DNA from: Sphingobacterium sp. UT-1RO-CII-1
GTDB taxonomy: Bacteria; Bacteroidota; Bacteroidia; Sphingobacteriales; Sphingobacteriaceae
Assembly: GCF_026711005.1 (NCBI RefSeq)
Contig: NZ_JAPPVJ010000007.1
Span: forward strand, 62,001-126,000
Direction of reading: 5' to 3'
DNA length: 64,000 nucleotides
The notes beneath the pieces were generated by a model, which saw only the letters and a list, made by a program, of their open reading frames with translations, did not search any database and was not told where the DNA came from. A program made the position numbers and the translations under genes. Positions 1 through 8,609 of this stretch are shown piece after piece (position 1 is the stretch's first letter; the number at the start of each line of letters is the position of its first letter).

Positions 1-627
1 GCTAGACATAAACTGTTAGATATGATAGGGGATTTAGCATTGGTAGGACGGCCCATTAAAGGTCACATTATGGCAGCACGCCCAGGCCATGCTGCGAATG
101 TTGCATTTGCAAAAAAGATCAAAGCACAAATTAAGCGTGATAGGAATCGTAAAAATATAAAAACTTATGATCCTAATATGAAGCCGGTGTATGACACTGT
201 TCAAATAATGAATATTTTGCCACATCGCCAGCCTTTTCTAATGGTCGATAAAATATTGGAGCTTTCTGAAACACATGTTGTGGGTTTGAAGAATGTGACT
301 ATGAATGAAGATCTGTTTATGGGACATTTTCCTGGTTCTCCTGTATTTCCTGGGGTCTTACAAATTGAAGCAATGGCACAAACAGGTGGTATCCTTGTGT
401 TGAATACAGTTCCTGATCCTGAAAACTGGCTGACATTATTTTTAAAAATAGAGAATGCGCGCTTTAAGAATCAAGTGACGCCGGGTGATACCGTGATATT
501 TACCTGTGAGCTATTAGAGCCTATTCGTCGTGGTATAGCGAAGATGAAAGGATTAGGAATGGTAGGGGATAAAGTAGTTAGTGAGGCCGAATTGATGGCT
601 CAAATTGTAAAAGTTAAAAATATATAG
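1..627 (+). CDS. lpxC/fabZ: LpxC-FabZ bifunctional enzyme, 5'-truncated by the window edge
   Basis: The frame is open from base 1, so the gene starts upstream of the window. The first ~45 visible residues are the C-terminus of UDP-3-O-acyl-N-acetylglucosamine deacetylase (LpxC; H-K-L-L-D-x-I-G-D-L, then G-H-I-x-A-x-R-P-G-H). After a ~15-residue lysine-rich linker comes a complete (3R)-hydroxyacyl-ACP dehydratase (FabZ) hot-dog domain with the catalytic His in LPHRQPFLMVD and the Glu in the GHFPGSPVFPGVLQIEAMAQ block. LpxC commits UDP-GlcNAc to lipid A; FabZ dehydrates 3-hydroxyacyl-ACP, which competes for the same acyl pool. The fusion is well known in Bacteroidota. lpxA follows after one base, so the two are surely co-transcribed. 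Cytoplasmic. Confidence 0.97.
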   Translation, partial: ARHKLLDMIGDLALVGRPIKGHIMAARPGHAANVAFAKKIKAQIKRDRNRKNIKTYDPNMKPVYDTVQIMNILPHRQPFLMVDKILELSETHVVGLKNVTMNEDLFMGHFPGSPVFPGVLQIEAMAQTGGILVLNTVPDPENWLTLFLKIENARFKNQVTPGDTVIFTCELLEPIRRGIAKMKGLGMVGDKVVSEAELMAQIVKVKNI

Positions 628-628
628 A

Positions 629-1426
629 ATGATACAACCGTTATCATATATACATCCAGAAGCGAAAATTGCTCAGAATGTTGTTATAGAGCCTTTTTCT
701 ACAATTCATAAGGATGTTGAAATTGGAGAAGGAACATGGATCGGATCTAATGTGACTATTATGAATGGAGCTCGTATCGGTAGGAATTGTCGTATCTTCC
801 CTGGAGCCGTTATTTCTGGAGAACCACAAGACCTAAAGTTTGAAGGGGAAGTAACCACGGCAGAAATTGGAGATAATACAACGATCAGGGAATGTGTCAC
901 TATTAATAGAGGGACTAAAGATCGTTATAAAACGGTTATTGGTAAAAACTGTTTGATTCAAGCATATAGTCACATAGCGCATGATTGTTTTGTAGGGGAT
1001 AACTGTATCTTTTCCAACTCTAGCACGTTGGCCGGACATATTACTGTAGGTGATTACGTAGTGTTGGCAGGTATGGTTGCTGTTCATCAATTTTGTAAGA
1101 TCGGCTCACATGCTTTTGTTACGGGAGGCACTTTAGTTCGAAAAGATGTCCCTCCTTTTATTAAAGCTGCACGAGAACCTATTTCTTATGCTGGAATTAA
1201 CTCTGTAGGCCTTAGGAGGAGAGGTTTCTCTCCAGAGCAAATAACAGAAATTCAAGATATATACCGTGTTTTATTCGTTCAGAATCGAAATTTAACAAAA
1301 GCATTAGATCTGATCGAAGCGGAGTTTTCACCCACAGAGATACGAGATGAAATTGTTTCATTTGTACGTAATTCGAATCGAGGAGTAATCAAGGGGTTTA
1401 ATCAAGGGAAAACCTCAACACTTTAA
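629..1426 (+). CDS. lpxA: Acyl-ACP--UDP-N-acetylglucosamine O-acyltransferase LpxA
   Basis: First enzyme of lipid A synthesis: it transfers a 3-hydroxyacyl chain from ACP to UDP-GlcNAc in the cytoplasm. The 265 residues match the family length. The N-terminal two thirds show hexapeptide repeats of a left-handed beta-helix ([I/V]G-x-x-x-x spacing). The active-site region reads SHIAHDC (catalytic His), followed by AGMVAVHQFCKIG, a block typical of LpxA. The C-terminal helical part (about residues 195-265) has the expected RRRGFSPEQI segment. ATG is one base after the lpxC-fabZ stop, so translation is probably coupled. Nothing unusual. Confidence 0.97.
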   Translation: MIQPLSYIHPEAKIAQNVVIEPFSTIHKDVEIGEGTWIGSNVTIMNGARIGRNCRIFPGAVISGEPQDLKFEGEVTTAEIGDNTTIRECVTINRGTKDRYKTVIGKNCLIQAYSHIAHDCFVGDNCIFSNSSTLAGHITVGDYVVLAGMVAVHQFCKIGSHAFVTGGTLVRKDVPPFIKAAREPISYAGINSVGLRRRGFSPEQITEIQDIYRVLFVQNRNLTKALDLIEAEFSPTEIRDEIVSFVRNSNRGVIKGFNQGKTSTL

Positions 1427-1446
1427 ATTAAGAAAAAGGAATATTA

Positions 1447-2070
1447 TTGAATATAACTCTACACAATTTAGGAAGAAGGTATAATAGAGAGTGGATTTTT
1501 AGAGGATTGGATTATACTTTTTCATTAGGAAATAAATATGCAGTGCTCGGACCCAACGGTTCGGGCAAATCAACTTTACTTAAAGTTATATCAGGCAGTC
1601 TTTCCCCGAGTGAGGGGACCATAATGTATAGGCAAAAACAAGATGGCCTGTTGCCTATCGATCATCTTTATAAGTACCTTAGTGTTGCCGCACCCTATAT
1701 GGAACTCATTGAAGAGTTAACTTTGACGGAAATGTTGACCTTCCATTTTAAATTTACAGACTTTTTAGGGGATTATACTCTTGAAAGAGTACTGGATCTT
1801 TTGGCTTTACCGCAAGCGGCGAATAAGGAGCTTCGATTTTTTTCATCTGGAATGAAGCAACGTGTTAAACTAGCTTTGGCCTGTTGTTCTGCTAGTGAAT
1901 TAGTTTTGTTGGATGAACCTACTAGTAATTTAGATTATGCAGGAGAGAATTGGTATCTTTCTTTAATTGAAGAAACAATAGGGGCTGACAGATTGCTGAT
2001 AGTCGGCTCTAATCAAGAAAAAGAGTATAGTTTTTGTGATCAGCATGTTAATATCCTATCCTACAAATAA
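1447..2070 (+). CDS. ABC transporter ATP-binding protein
   Basis: A single ATPase domain of 207 residues. Visible motifs are Walker A GPNGSGKST (about residues 36-44), the signature region FFSSGMKQRVKLALA, and Walker B LVLLDEPTS with its Glu. It begins at TTG, because the first in-frame ATG lies beyond Walker A; the TTG start gives the expected N-terminal strand MNITLHNLGRRY. No permease is adjacent, so the partner and substrate cannot be read from the context. It follows lpxA after 20 bases and is probably the last gene of the lpxC-fabZ-lpxA transcript. A link to envelope lipid export is possible but not shown. Confidence 0.85.
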   Translation: MNITLHNLGRRYNREWIFRGLDYTFSLGNKYAVLGPNGSGKSTLLKVISGSLSPSEGTIMYRQKQDGLLPIDHLYKYLSVAAPYMELIEELTLTEMLTFHFKFTDFLGDYTLERVLDLLALPQAANKELRFFSSGMKQRVKLALACCSASELVLLDEPTSNLDYAGENWYLSLIEETIGADRLLIVGSNQEKEYSFCDQHVNILSYK

Positions 2071-2178
2071 CCCACCTAACAGCATTTTTTATTATTTCCT
2101 TAACGTTTTGTTCAAGTGAAATTGTTTGGAGAAGGAGTGTTACTGTATATTTATTATTTGTAATGAGTCGAGTGGTTT

Positions 2179-2209
2179 TTGATAAACAGCATATAAATTA
2201 GTATTTTTG
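2179..2209 (+). promoter_or_regulatory. Candidate Bacteroidota promoter for efp
   Basis: TTG at 2179-2181 and TATTTTTG (matching TAnnTTTG) at 2202-2209, separated by 20 bases, fit the -33/-7 promoter of the Bacteroidota primary sigma factor. Transcription would start near 2216, about 20 bases before the efp ATG. Confidence 0.6.
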
Positions 2210-2235
2210 CTAGAGTAAAATCAAGAAATTTTGTA

Positions 2236-2796
2236 ATGGCTAAAGCATCCGACGTAAAATCAGGAAATGTACTTCGTTATAACGGAGAATTGGTAGCAGT
2301 TGAAGAATTTATTCACCGTACTCCAGGGAATTTACGTGCATTTTATCAGGCACGTATGCGAAATATTCGCACGGGTAAAATAGTGGAGTATCGTTTTAGA
2401 ACAGATGAAGAAGTAGAAATTGCACGTGTAGAAACTAATGATTATCAATATTTATATGATGATGGAGAGTTCTTCGTTGTCATGGATAATAATACATATG
2501 AACAATTTAACATACCAAAAACATTATTCGGGGAATCGGCGCGGTTTTTGAAAGATGGTATGAATGTCGTTGTAGCTTTTGAAAGTGAAGAGCCTATAAT
2601 GGCAAACACTCCTAATACTGTGGAGTTAGAAATAACTTATACAGAACCTGCAGTTAAGGGTGATACATCAACAAATGCATTAAAAATGGCTACAGTAGAA
2701 ACGGGAGTGGAAATTCGGGTGCCTCTTTTTATTAATGAAGGGGATAAGGTTAAGATAGACACAAGAACAGGCGACTATATTGAGCGTGTTAAATAA
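2236..2796 (+). CDS. efp: Elongation factor P
   Basis: Relieves ribosomes stalled on polyproline. The 186 residues form the usual three beta-barrel domains: KOW-like domain I (1-65), the OB domain II with YQYLYDDGEFFVVMDNNTYEQF, and domain III ending TGDYIERVK. The domain I loop reads TPGNLRAFYQ, so the tip position that is the modified Lys of E. coli (KPGKGQAF) is Asn32 here, and an Arg (34) sits two residues further on. The common Lys-modification chemistry is therefore not expected. The gene stands alone between its own promoter and a terminator. Confidence 0.97.
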   Translation: MAKASDVKSGNVLRYNGELVAVEEFIHRTPGNLRAFYQARMRNIRTGKIVEYRFRTDEEVEIARVETNDYQYLYDDGEFFVVMDNNTYEQFNIPKTLFGESARFLKDGMNVVVAFESEEPIMANTPNTVELEITYTEPAVKGDTSTNALKMATVETGVEIRVPLFINEGDKVKIDTRTGDYIERVK

Positions 2797-2821
2797 AATC
2801 TTTAGGTTTAGGTTGATTATT

Positions 2822-2862
2822 CGGTCTTGTTGCTAATTCGGCGCAAGACCGTTTGTTTTTTT
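2822..2862 (+). terminator. Intrinsic terminator after efp
   Basis: An 8-bp stem (CGGTCTTG at 2822-2829, CAAGACCG at 2844-2851) is followed by a T-rich tract at 2852-2862. It ends only 13 bases before the next gene, which must therefore be read from a promoter inside this gap or by readthrough. Confidence 0.8.
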
Positions 2863-2875
2863 ATGGACTTTGATT

Positions 2876-3448
2876 ATGACAAAGCAACAATTGAGAGCAA
2901 AATATAAGGAAGAGAGAAACTTGCTGTCTTCTTCGGATCAAGAGCAAAATAGTGCTGCAATTGTTAGAGAGCTGATTAAATTTCCTTGGGCGACTATTAA
3001 GTTTTTGCATGTTTTCTTACCCATTAAAAAGATGAATGAACCTAATATATACCCTTTCATAAATTACGTGAAGAATTATAGGTCTAATATGGCACTTGTG
3101 ATAGGTCGCTCTAATAATTTAGACTTTTCTATGTGTCATTTTTTATTTACAGAAGAGGTGTCTTTGGTAGAAAATAGATGGGGCATCATGGAGCCTAATT
3201 CTGGAGAGGAAATTAAAGAGACGGAGCTCGATGCTGTATTGGTTCCTTTGTTGGTGGCTGATAATTATGGAAATAGGGTAGGGTATGGGAAAGGGTTTTA
3301 TGACAGGTTTTTAATGAGATGCAAGCCTAGCTGTTTGAAAATCGGTGTTTCTTTTTTTGAACCGGTTCAACATATTACTGATGTCGGTTCCTTTGATATT
3401 CCGTTAGATTATTTGATTACTCCTACTGGTTTGAAAAAGTTTATATAA
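2876..3448 (+). CDS. 5-formyltetrahydrofolate cyclo-ligase
   Basis: Converts 5-formyl-THF to 5,10-methenyl-THF with ATP in the cytoplasm. An N-terminal KQQLRAKYKEER helix is followed by the late family motif GNRVGYGKGFYDRFL (phosphate/ATP-binding, about residues 141-155) and a C-terminal PLDYLITP. I chose ATG 2876, not the upstream in-frame TTG 2870, giving 190 residues, normal for the family. It converges with the SerB-like gene, and its last codons lie inside a shared palindromic terminator. Confidence 0.93.
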   Translation: MTKQQLRAKYKEERNLLSSSDQEQNSAAIVRELIKFPWATIKFLHVFLPIKKMNEPNIYPFINYVKNYRSNMALVIGRSNNLDFSMCHFLFTEEVSLVENRWGIMEPNSGEEIKETELDAVLVPLLVADNYGNRVGYGKGFYDRFLMRCKPSCLKIGVSFFEPVQHITDVGSFDIPLDYLITPTGLKKFI

Positions 3449-3498
3449 GTAAAAAAAACTATGCGGCTTAAGCCGCATAGTTTTTTTTACTTATATAA
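3441..3498. terminator. 58-nt perfect palindrome acting as bidirectional terminator
   Basis: Arms 3441-3469 and 3470-3498 are exact reverse complements with no spacer. The GC-rich centre (ATGCGGCTTAAGCCGCAT) is flanked by A8 and T8 tracts, so each strand reads as hairpin plus U-tract. The arms contain the stop codons of both convergent genes (+ stop 3446-3448, - stop 3487-3489). Confidence 0.93.
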
Positions 3499-4782
3499 TA
3501 TTCTAAATTTAATGGTGTTATCGATTTGTTTGAGCTGTCGGAGCATTTTTTTGTCGTAGGCTGAATGAATATCAGTTACAGCGTAGCCAATATTCCCTCT
3601 TGTCATTAAGAATTGAGAGATAATGTTGACACTGTTTTCAGCATATACATTATTGATCTGCGCCATAATACCAGGAACATTTTTGTGAATGTGTAACAAC
3701 CGATGTGCGTGGGTAAGTTTCGGTAAAGTAAGATTAGGGAAATTGCGACTCATATCGGTATCGCCGTTATTGATAAAGTCGGCCATTCTCCGTGGAATAA
3801 ACTCGGCGTTACGTTTTTTGTTCTTTTTATCATCGAAGATCACAATGCCTTTCTCCGTGCATAGCTCCCGGTTTATTTTTTCTTTAGATTCACCTAAGTA
3901 GCCAATAGTTTTAAGTTTATCAGCTCTGGATAGTTGTTCGTCATTCAAGGTTATATCCTGACCCAATAATAAGAGGCCTACGTCTTTTGTGTATTTTTCC
4001 TCAAAAGAGTCTTTAATACGAACAGAAAATCCGTCACGTTTTAATATATGGACTGCTATTGCAGGTACATCGCCGACGATAAGACACAGTATCCTATTCT
4101 TTGGGTAAGATATCGCTCTAGGTAAATCATTTACGTATAGAAATTCATCAAAACTTGGTGTTATATGATCGGCTTTCTCTGTTACACTTTTACGTGAGAT
4201 GTTTTCTGTGAACGCAAAGAATTTTTCAATCAAGCCCGACTCTTTTAGTTGAAAGTCGGAATAACCATCTCCTATTCCAAAAATTCTGCCTTCAATATTT
4301 AATTCTTTTAACAATTTAACTTTGCCGCCTTCTTCTGACAAAGGGTTATTTTCATCATAACCAATAATATTTCCAGCATCATCAAACTTAAAGGTATTGG
4401 CATAAATATTTTCTTTTTTGATGTGGTACGGTGTGACCACTGGTGTTATAAACTCTTTAAACCCTCCAGAAACAATCCAAGCAGTGTCTTCATTTTTTTT
4501 GAAAAAATCTTTATTTCGCTCAAATGATCGAGACACCTTCTTTTTAAGCCGTAAGACAAGTTTATCTAAGTGGCTTTTATTAGCGTTTAACAATTTGACA
4601 CGTCCCGCAAGACTTTCTCTAAAGGAAATCTTGCCTTCCATTGCTAGGTTGGTATAGTCTTCAATCTGTTGGTATATTTTTTCTCGATTGGGATGATTTT
4701 CTAACGAAATCATAGCCAATTCATCCAATGCTTCGACTTGTGTAAATGTACTGTCGAAATCAATGATGTAATAGTTTTTCAC
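3487..4782 (-). CDS. SerB-like HAD phosphatase fused to a SerA-type ACT tail
   Basis: 431 residues. The N-terminus (1-~210) is a HAD-IB phosphatase: DFDSTFT (nucleophile Asp), SGG motif II region, and GDGYSDFQL (Mg-binding motif). The middle (about 225-330) is a short degenerate nucleotide-binding-like region with no GxGxxG. The C-terminus (about 345-431) is an ACT domain nearly identical in pattern to the regulatory end of D-3-phosphoglycerate dehydrogenase (NFPNLTLPKLTHAHRLLHIH, then NIISQFLMTRGNIGY). It probably dephosphorylates phosphoserine under Ser feedback through the ACT domain. Phosphatase activity and feedback are inferences from the domains. It converges with the folate gene; the epimerase gene lies upstream on the same strand with a 24-base gap. 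Confidence 0.88.
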   Translation of the reverse strand: MKNYYIIDFDSTFTQVEALDELAMISLENHPNREKIYQQIEDYTNLAMEGKISFRESLAGRVKLLNANKSHLDKLVLRLKKKVSRSFERNKDFFKKNEDTAWIVSGGFKEFITPVVTPYHIKKENIYANTFKFDDAGNIIGYDENNPLSEEGGKVKLLKELNIEGRIFGIGDGYSDFQLKESGLIEKFFAFTENISRKSVTEKADHITPSFDEFLYVNDLPRAISYPKNRILCLIVGDVPAIAVHILKRDGFSVRIKDSFEEKYTKDVGLLLLGQDITLNDEQLSRADKLKTIGYLGESKEKINRELCTEKGIVIFDDKKNKKRNAEFIPRRMADFINNGDTDMSRNFPNLTLPKLTHAHRLLHIHKNVPGIMAQINNVYAENSVNIISQFLMTRGNIGYAVTDIHSAYDKKMLRQLKQIDNTIKFRILYK

Positions 4783-4806
4783 GGTGGTTTAGTTTGATGT
4801 TTATTG

Positions 4807-5772
4807 TTATTTGAAATTTATACTCATTTCTGTTAGTGTTTGTTCAACAGGTTTGAATGTATAATTTATTTTATTTGTAATTTTTTCATTAGAATAAGCT
4901 AATCTTGAAGAAGCTGCTTGGACGGTTTCTTTTGTTAAGGCAGGGGTTTCGCCTGTAAAAAATGATGAAATCTTAGCAAATCTCCATGCGACATTAAGCA
5001 TAAATGGTGAAACCTTAGTTGTTGGTGGTTTTTTGTTCAATAATATGGCGATTTGCTCTGTGAGTTTCTTATGACTTACATTTTCGCTGTTAAGTATAAA
5101 GCGTTCGCCTCTTATTTCTGTGTTATTCATGAGAATAATCGATATTTTAGCAACATCTTCTACATCAACAATACCCACACTGCCTAATGGGTAAAAATTA
5201 AGCCCTTTTTTTATGACGTTAAATATTGCTCCTGAGCCTTTCCCTTCCGTACCGCTTCCCATGATTAGTGAAGGGTTGATAATTACAGCGTTTAGACCTT
5301 CAGCCACCCCTCTCCAGACTTCCATTTCGCTTTCATATTTTGAAATAGAATAATTAGAGTGCTTTAACCCACTGTCCCATTTACTATTTTCATCAACAAG
5401 CTCGTTTTTTTTGCTAACACCAAGTGCTGCAATCGAGCTAACATGTATTAAACGAGCGTTATATTCGATGCATAGATTCACCAAATGTTTAGTGCCTTCA
5501 ATATTGGTGTGCAACATTTTAACTTTATCTGCCTTTTGATAAGATACTAAAGCTGCGCAGTGATATACTTCTGTTATGCCTGGAAACAAGTCAGCTAATG
5601 TAAAGTAATCTGTAATGTCGGCGTTTATCCATTGAATTAAGCTCGAAGATTTCAAGCTAGCAGGGATTATCGAGCTTTCACGCTTTGTGGCAATTAATGC
5701 TACGCCATCATCAATCAAAAGCTTGATTAATCTAGCACCTAAAAAACCTGTTCCTCCTGTTACTAGTATCAC
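4807..5772 (-). CDS. NAD-dependent epimerase/dehydratase family protein
   Basis: Extended short-chain dehydrogenase, 321 residues. The N-terminal Rossmann motif is GGTGFLGARL. DITD (about residues 52-55) and a YSISKYESE block supply the catalytic Tyr and Lys (YxxxK), after a VSSIAALG strand with the active Ser. The substrate is not evident; the closest general resemblance is to dihydroflavonol reductase-like and 3-beta-HSD-like epimerases acting on small or lipid alcohols. It lies upstream of and on the same strand as the SerB-like gene and diverges from the arginase-fold gene. Start ATG is 5772. Confidence 0.85.
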   Translation of the reverse strand: MILVTGGTGFLGARLIKLLIDDGVALIATKRESSIIPASLKSSSLIQWINADITDYFTLADLFPGITEVYHCAALVSYQKADKVKMLHTNIEGTKHLVNLCIEYNARLIHVSSIAALGVSKKNELVDENSKWDSGLKHSNYSISKYESEMEVWRGVAEGLNAVIINPSLIMGSGTEGKGSGAIFNVIKKGLNFYPLGSVGIVDVEDVAKISIILMNNTEIRGERFILNSENVSHKKLTEQIAILLNKKPPTTKVSPFMLNVAWRFAKISSFFTGETPALTKETVQAASSRLAYSNEKITNKINYTFKPVEQTLTEMSINFK

Positions 5773-5886
5773 TTGTTAATATAATTGTTGATAACTTATT
5801 CTTTTCAAAAATAGCTTAATAAATGCATATTTGCGAAATACTGCTTACATTGTTTCTGTTTTCTCTAAAATAATATTTCATATACT

Positions 5887-7074
5887 ATGTCATTAGTTGA
5901 TTTTTTTACTCCTATAAATCTTTCTGAATTTTCAGGAAGTAATGGATATTATAATTCTCAGTTCGGGAAGGTTGTGCAAGTTTACACGGATTCATTTCCT
6001 GATTTGGAAGATGCTGAAGTCAAACCTCAAATAGCTCTGGTAGGAGTAGAAGAAGAAAGAGGAGCCGTAAATAATGAAGGAACAAAAAAGTCTGCGGATG
6101 CGGTGCGTAGGTATTTCTACTCTTTGTATCAAGGCGATTATCAAGTGCGTATTGCAGATTTGGGGAATATTCAAGCGGGTGCTACTATTAGAGACACTTA
6201 TTATGCGCTTAAAACAGTTGTAGAAGAGTTGGTGAAAAATGATATTGTTCCTGTAATTATCGGGGGGGGGCAAGATCTTACGTATGCACAATACTTAGGT
6301 TATGAAGGTTTAGAACAACGGGTTGAGGTGGCAGTAATTGATGCAAAATTTGATTTAGATCAAGACAATGCGGAAGAAACTGAACTTAGCTCCAATACTT
6401 TTCTAAATCATATTATTTTGCACCAGCCAGATTATCTGTTCAACTTAAGCAATTTGGCCTATCAGACATATCTTGCTAGTAAGGAATCTATCAATATGTA
6501 TGATAAGCTATTTTTTACAACTATGCGTATAGGAATGATGTCAGGTAAGTTGGACCAAGCTGAGCCGCTTATCCGTGCTGCTGATATGATAAGCTTTGAT
6601 ATTGGATCTATACGTGCGTCCGAAGCCCCTGGCAATGCGAATGCATGGCCTAATGGGCTTTATGGAGATGAAGCCTGTCAATTGGCACGATATGCAGGTA
6701 TGTCCGATAAGTGTTCGTCAATTGGCTTTTATGAGTTTAATCCCACTTTTGATCCTATGGGGCATACAGCAAGCTTATTAGCTCAAATGATTTGGTGTTT
6801 TATAGATGGCTATTACAATCGTAAAAATGATGCTCCTTTAATTCCAAAATCAAGTTATATAATTTATCGTACTACACTTGCGAATGAAGATTATGAGTTG
6901 GTGTTTGTGAAAAGTAAAAAATCTGATCGTTGGTGGATGCAAGTACCCTACTTTGGTTCTAAGTCCGTCAATGAACGTTATTACTGGGTGCCTTGTCGTT
7001 ATGAAGACTATCAAACCGCTGTGGATGGCGATATGCCTGATATTTGGTGGAAAACTCATCAGAAACTACAGTAG
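5887..7074 (+). CDS. Arginase/agmatinase/formimidoylglutamase-fold protein with altered metal ligands
   Basis: 395 residues of the ureohydrolase fold. The three metal-binding signatures are recognisable but changed: GGGQD where active enzymes have GGDH[S/N] (His to Gln), DAKFD in place of DAHxD (His to Lys), and SFDIGSIR in place of SFDxDxxD (second Asp to Gly). Bacteroidota annotations often call such proteins formimidoylglutamase. From the sequence I would not assume a di-manganese centre; a pseudoenzyme or different chemistry is possible. It is monocistronic or co-transcribed with rmuC, whose start is 43 bases downstream. No hut genes are nearby, so a role in histidine breakdown has no support from context. 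Confidence 0.8.
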   Translation: MSLVDFFTPINLSEFSGSNGYYNSQFGKVVQVYTDSFPDLEDAEVKPQIALVGVEEERGAVNNEGTKKSADAVRRYFYSLYQGDYQVRIADLGNIQAGATIRDTYYALKTVVEELVKNDIVPVIIGGGQDLTYAQYLGYEGLEQRVEVAVIDAKFDLDQDNAEETELSSNTFLNHIILHQPDYLFNLSNLAYQTYLASKESINMYDKLFFTTMRIGMMSGKLDQAEPLIRAADMISFDIGSIRASEAPGNANAWPNGLYGDEACQLARYAGMSDKCSSIGFYEFNPTFDPMGHTASLLAQMIWCFIDGYYNRKNDAPLIPKSSYIIYRTTLANEDYELVFVKSKKSDRWWMQVPYFGSKSVNERYYWVPCRYEDYQTAVDGDMPDIWWKTHQKLQ

Positions 7075-7116
7075 AGACCGTGGTTGTGGTGGTTTTCAAT
7101 ATTCAATAATGTATTT

Positions 7117-8433
7117 ATGGATGTGTTGTTTTTTTTAATATCAGGTGTTTTATTGGTGATTGTCGGATTGTTGCTTTGGGAGAGACGAAATCAAATTAAT
7201 GCTAAGGTTTATGAAAGTTTACAAAAGGAGCGAGAAAGTATACTTTTAGATTTAACGAAGCTAACTGAGAGAGAACGTTTACTTGTTGAACGTAATCAGT
7301 TTTTAGAAATTCAGTTAGAAAAGGAGCGAAATGAAAGATTGTCTATAGAAAGAACACTAGAGAGTACCAATGCGTTTTTACAGGCACAACAAGAAAAATT
7401 TCAAGAACAGCGCAAAGAAGTAGCAGAGCTTAGAGAGCAATTTCGACTAGAGTTTCAACAAATGGCAAATGAAATACTGGAAGAGAAGACCGCTAAGTTT
7501 ACACGAGTTAATCAAGAGCATATAGGTTTGATTTTGGATCCACTAAAGGATAAGTTGAAATCTTTTGAAGAAAAAGTGGAGCGTACTTATCAGCAAGAAG
7601 CTGCTGAACGAAATGTTCTGAAAGGAGTTGTTGAGCAGTTGATGCAGCAGAGTTTGCAAATAAAAGAAGAAGCAAATCACTTGACGAGAGCGCTTCGGGG
7701 AGATAATAAACAGCAAGGAAATTGGGGTGAAGTGATTTTAGAGCGTGTTTTGGAAAGGTCAGGGTTGACGAAAGGACAAGAGTATATCCTACAGTCTGTG
7801 CATAAAGAAGATGAGAGTAGGAAGATACCTGATGCAATTATTTTATTGCCAGAAGATAAACACTTGGTAGTGGATGCTAAAGTATCATTAGTCGCTTATG
7901 AGAGGTGGGTAAATTCGGAAGATGAGGCAGAACAACAGCAGGCTGTAAAGCAGCATATTCAATCTATTGAAGCTCACGTCCGGGATTTGTCGCTTAAAAA
8001 TTATCATGCATTATATGGAATAGAATCTCCAGATTTTGTAATGCTTTTTATGCCAATAGAGTCTGCATTGAGTTTGGCTGTACGTGAAAAACCTGATATT
8101 TTTTCTACAGCTTGGGATAAACGGGTAGTTATTGTTAGTCCATCTACCTTATTAGCAAGTTTGCGTACTATAGCTAGTATATGGGTACAGGAACGGCAAA
8201 ATCGTAATGTTTTAGAAATAGCTAAAGAAGCAGGTGCACTTTATGATAAGTTTGTGGGCTTTTTACAAGACATGCAGCAGATTGAAGTTCACTTAAATAA
8301 AGCTGCTGAAAAGCATACTGAAGCGATGAAAAAACTCTCGTCGGGTGGAGGAAACGTAATTCGTAAAATAGAGAATCTTAAAACTTTAGGTGCAAAGGCA
8401 AATAAAAAGATCGATTCTCGGTATCTAGAATAA
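7117..8433 (+). CDS. rmuC: DNA recombination protein RmuC
   Basis: An N-terminal transmembrane helix (MDVLFFLISGVLLVIVGLLL) anchors it. A long charged coiled coil follows (about residues 25-140), then the RmuC nuclease-like domain with GNWGEVILERVLERSGL and, later, SPSTLLASLRTIASIW. Known for the family: it limits inversions at short inverted repeats. I chose ATG 7117, because the longer frame begins at TTG 7084 and would put extra residues before the membrane helix. Given the many inverted repeats in this window the presence of RmuC is fitting, but it is a universal gene. Confidence 0.92.
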   Translation: MDVLFFLISGVLLVIVGLLLWERRNQINAKVYESLQKERESILLDLTKLTERERLLVERNQFLEIQLEKERNERLSIERTLESTNAFLQAQQEKFQEQRKEVAELREQFRLEFQQMANEILEEKTAKFTRVNQEHIGLILDPLKDKLKSFEEKVERTYQQEAAERNVLKGVVEQLMQQSLQIKEEANHLTRALRGDNKQQGNWGEVILERVLERSGLTKGQEYILQSVHKEDESRKIPDAIILLPEDKHLVVDAKVSLVAYERWVNSEDEAEQQQAVKQHIQSIEAHVRDLSLKNYHALYGIESPDFVMLFMPIESALSLAVREKPDIFSTAWDKRVVIVSPSTLLASLRTIASIWVQERQNRNVLEIAKEAGALYDKFVGFLQDMQQIEVHLNKAAEKHTEAMKKLSSGGGNVIRKIENLKTLGAKANKKIDSRYLE

Positions 8434-8609
8434 TTAAGAGCAGGAGCTTGTCAAAGTGTAATAATGAATTTATAAACGATATACGGTATATATTTCTTAA
8501 TTTTAACATGCTTATTAGCAGCTTAGATAATAATCTGAATAAATTGTAGAAAGGTTCTTATCCGATTTTAAAAGGAAATATGTTTTTGATTTATAAGTCA
8601 ATGTTCATT

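Noticed and set aside
7508..7837. 109-residue minus-strand ORF
   Set aside because: Antisense shadow of rmuC, with no protein-like features.
8580..8609. Earlier start for the EEP phosphatase gene
   Set aside because: The extra ten residues would precede an already complete signal peptide.
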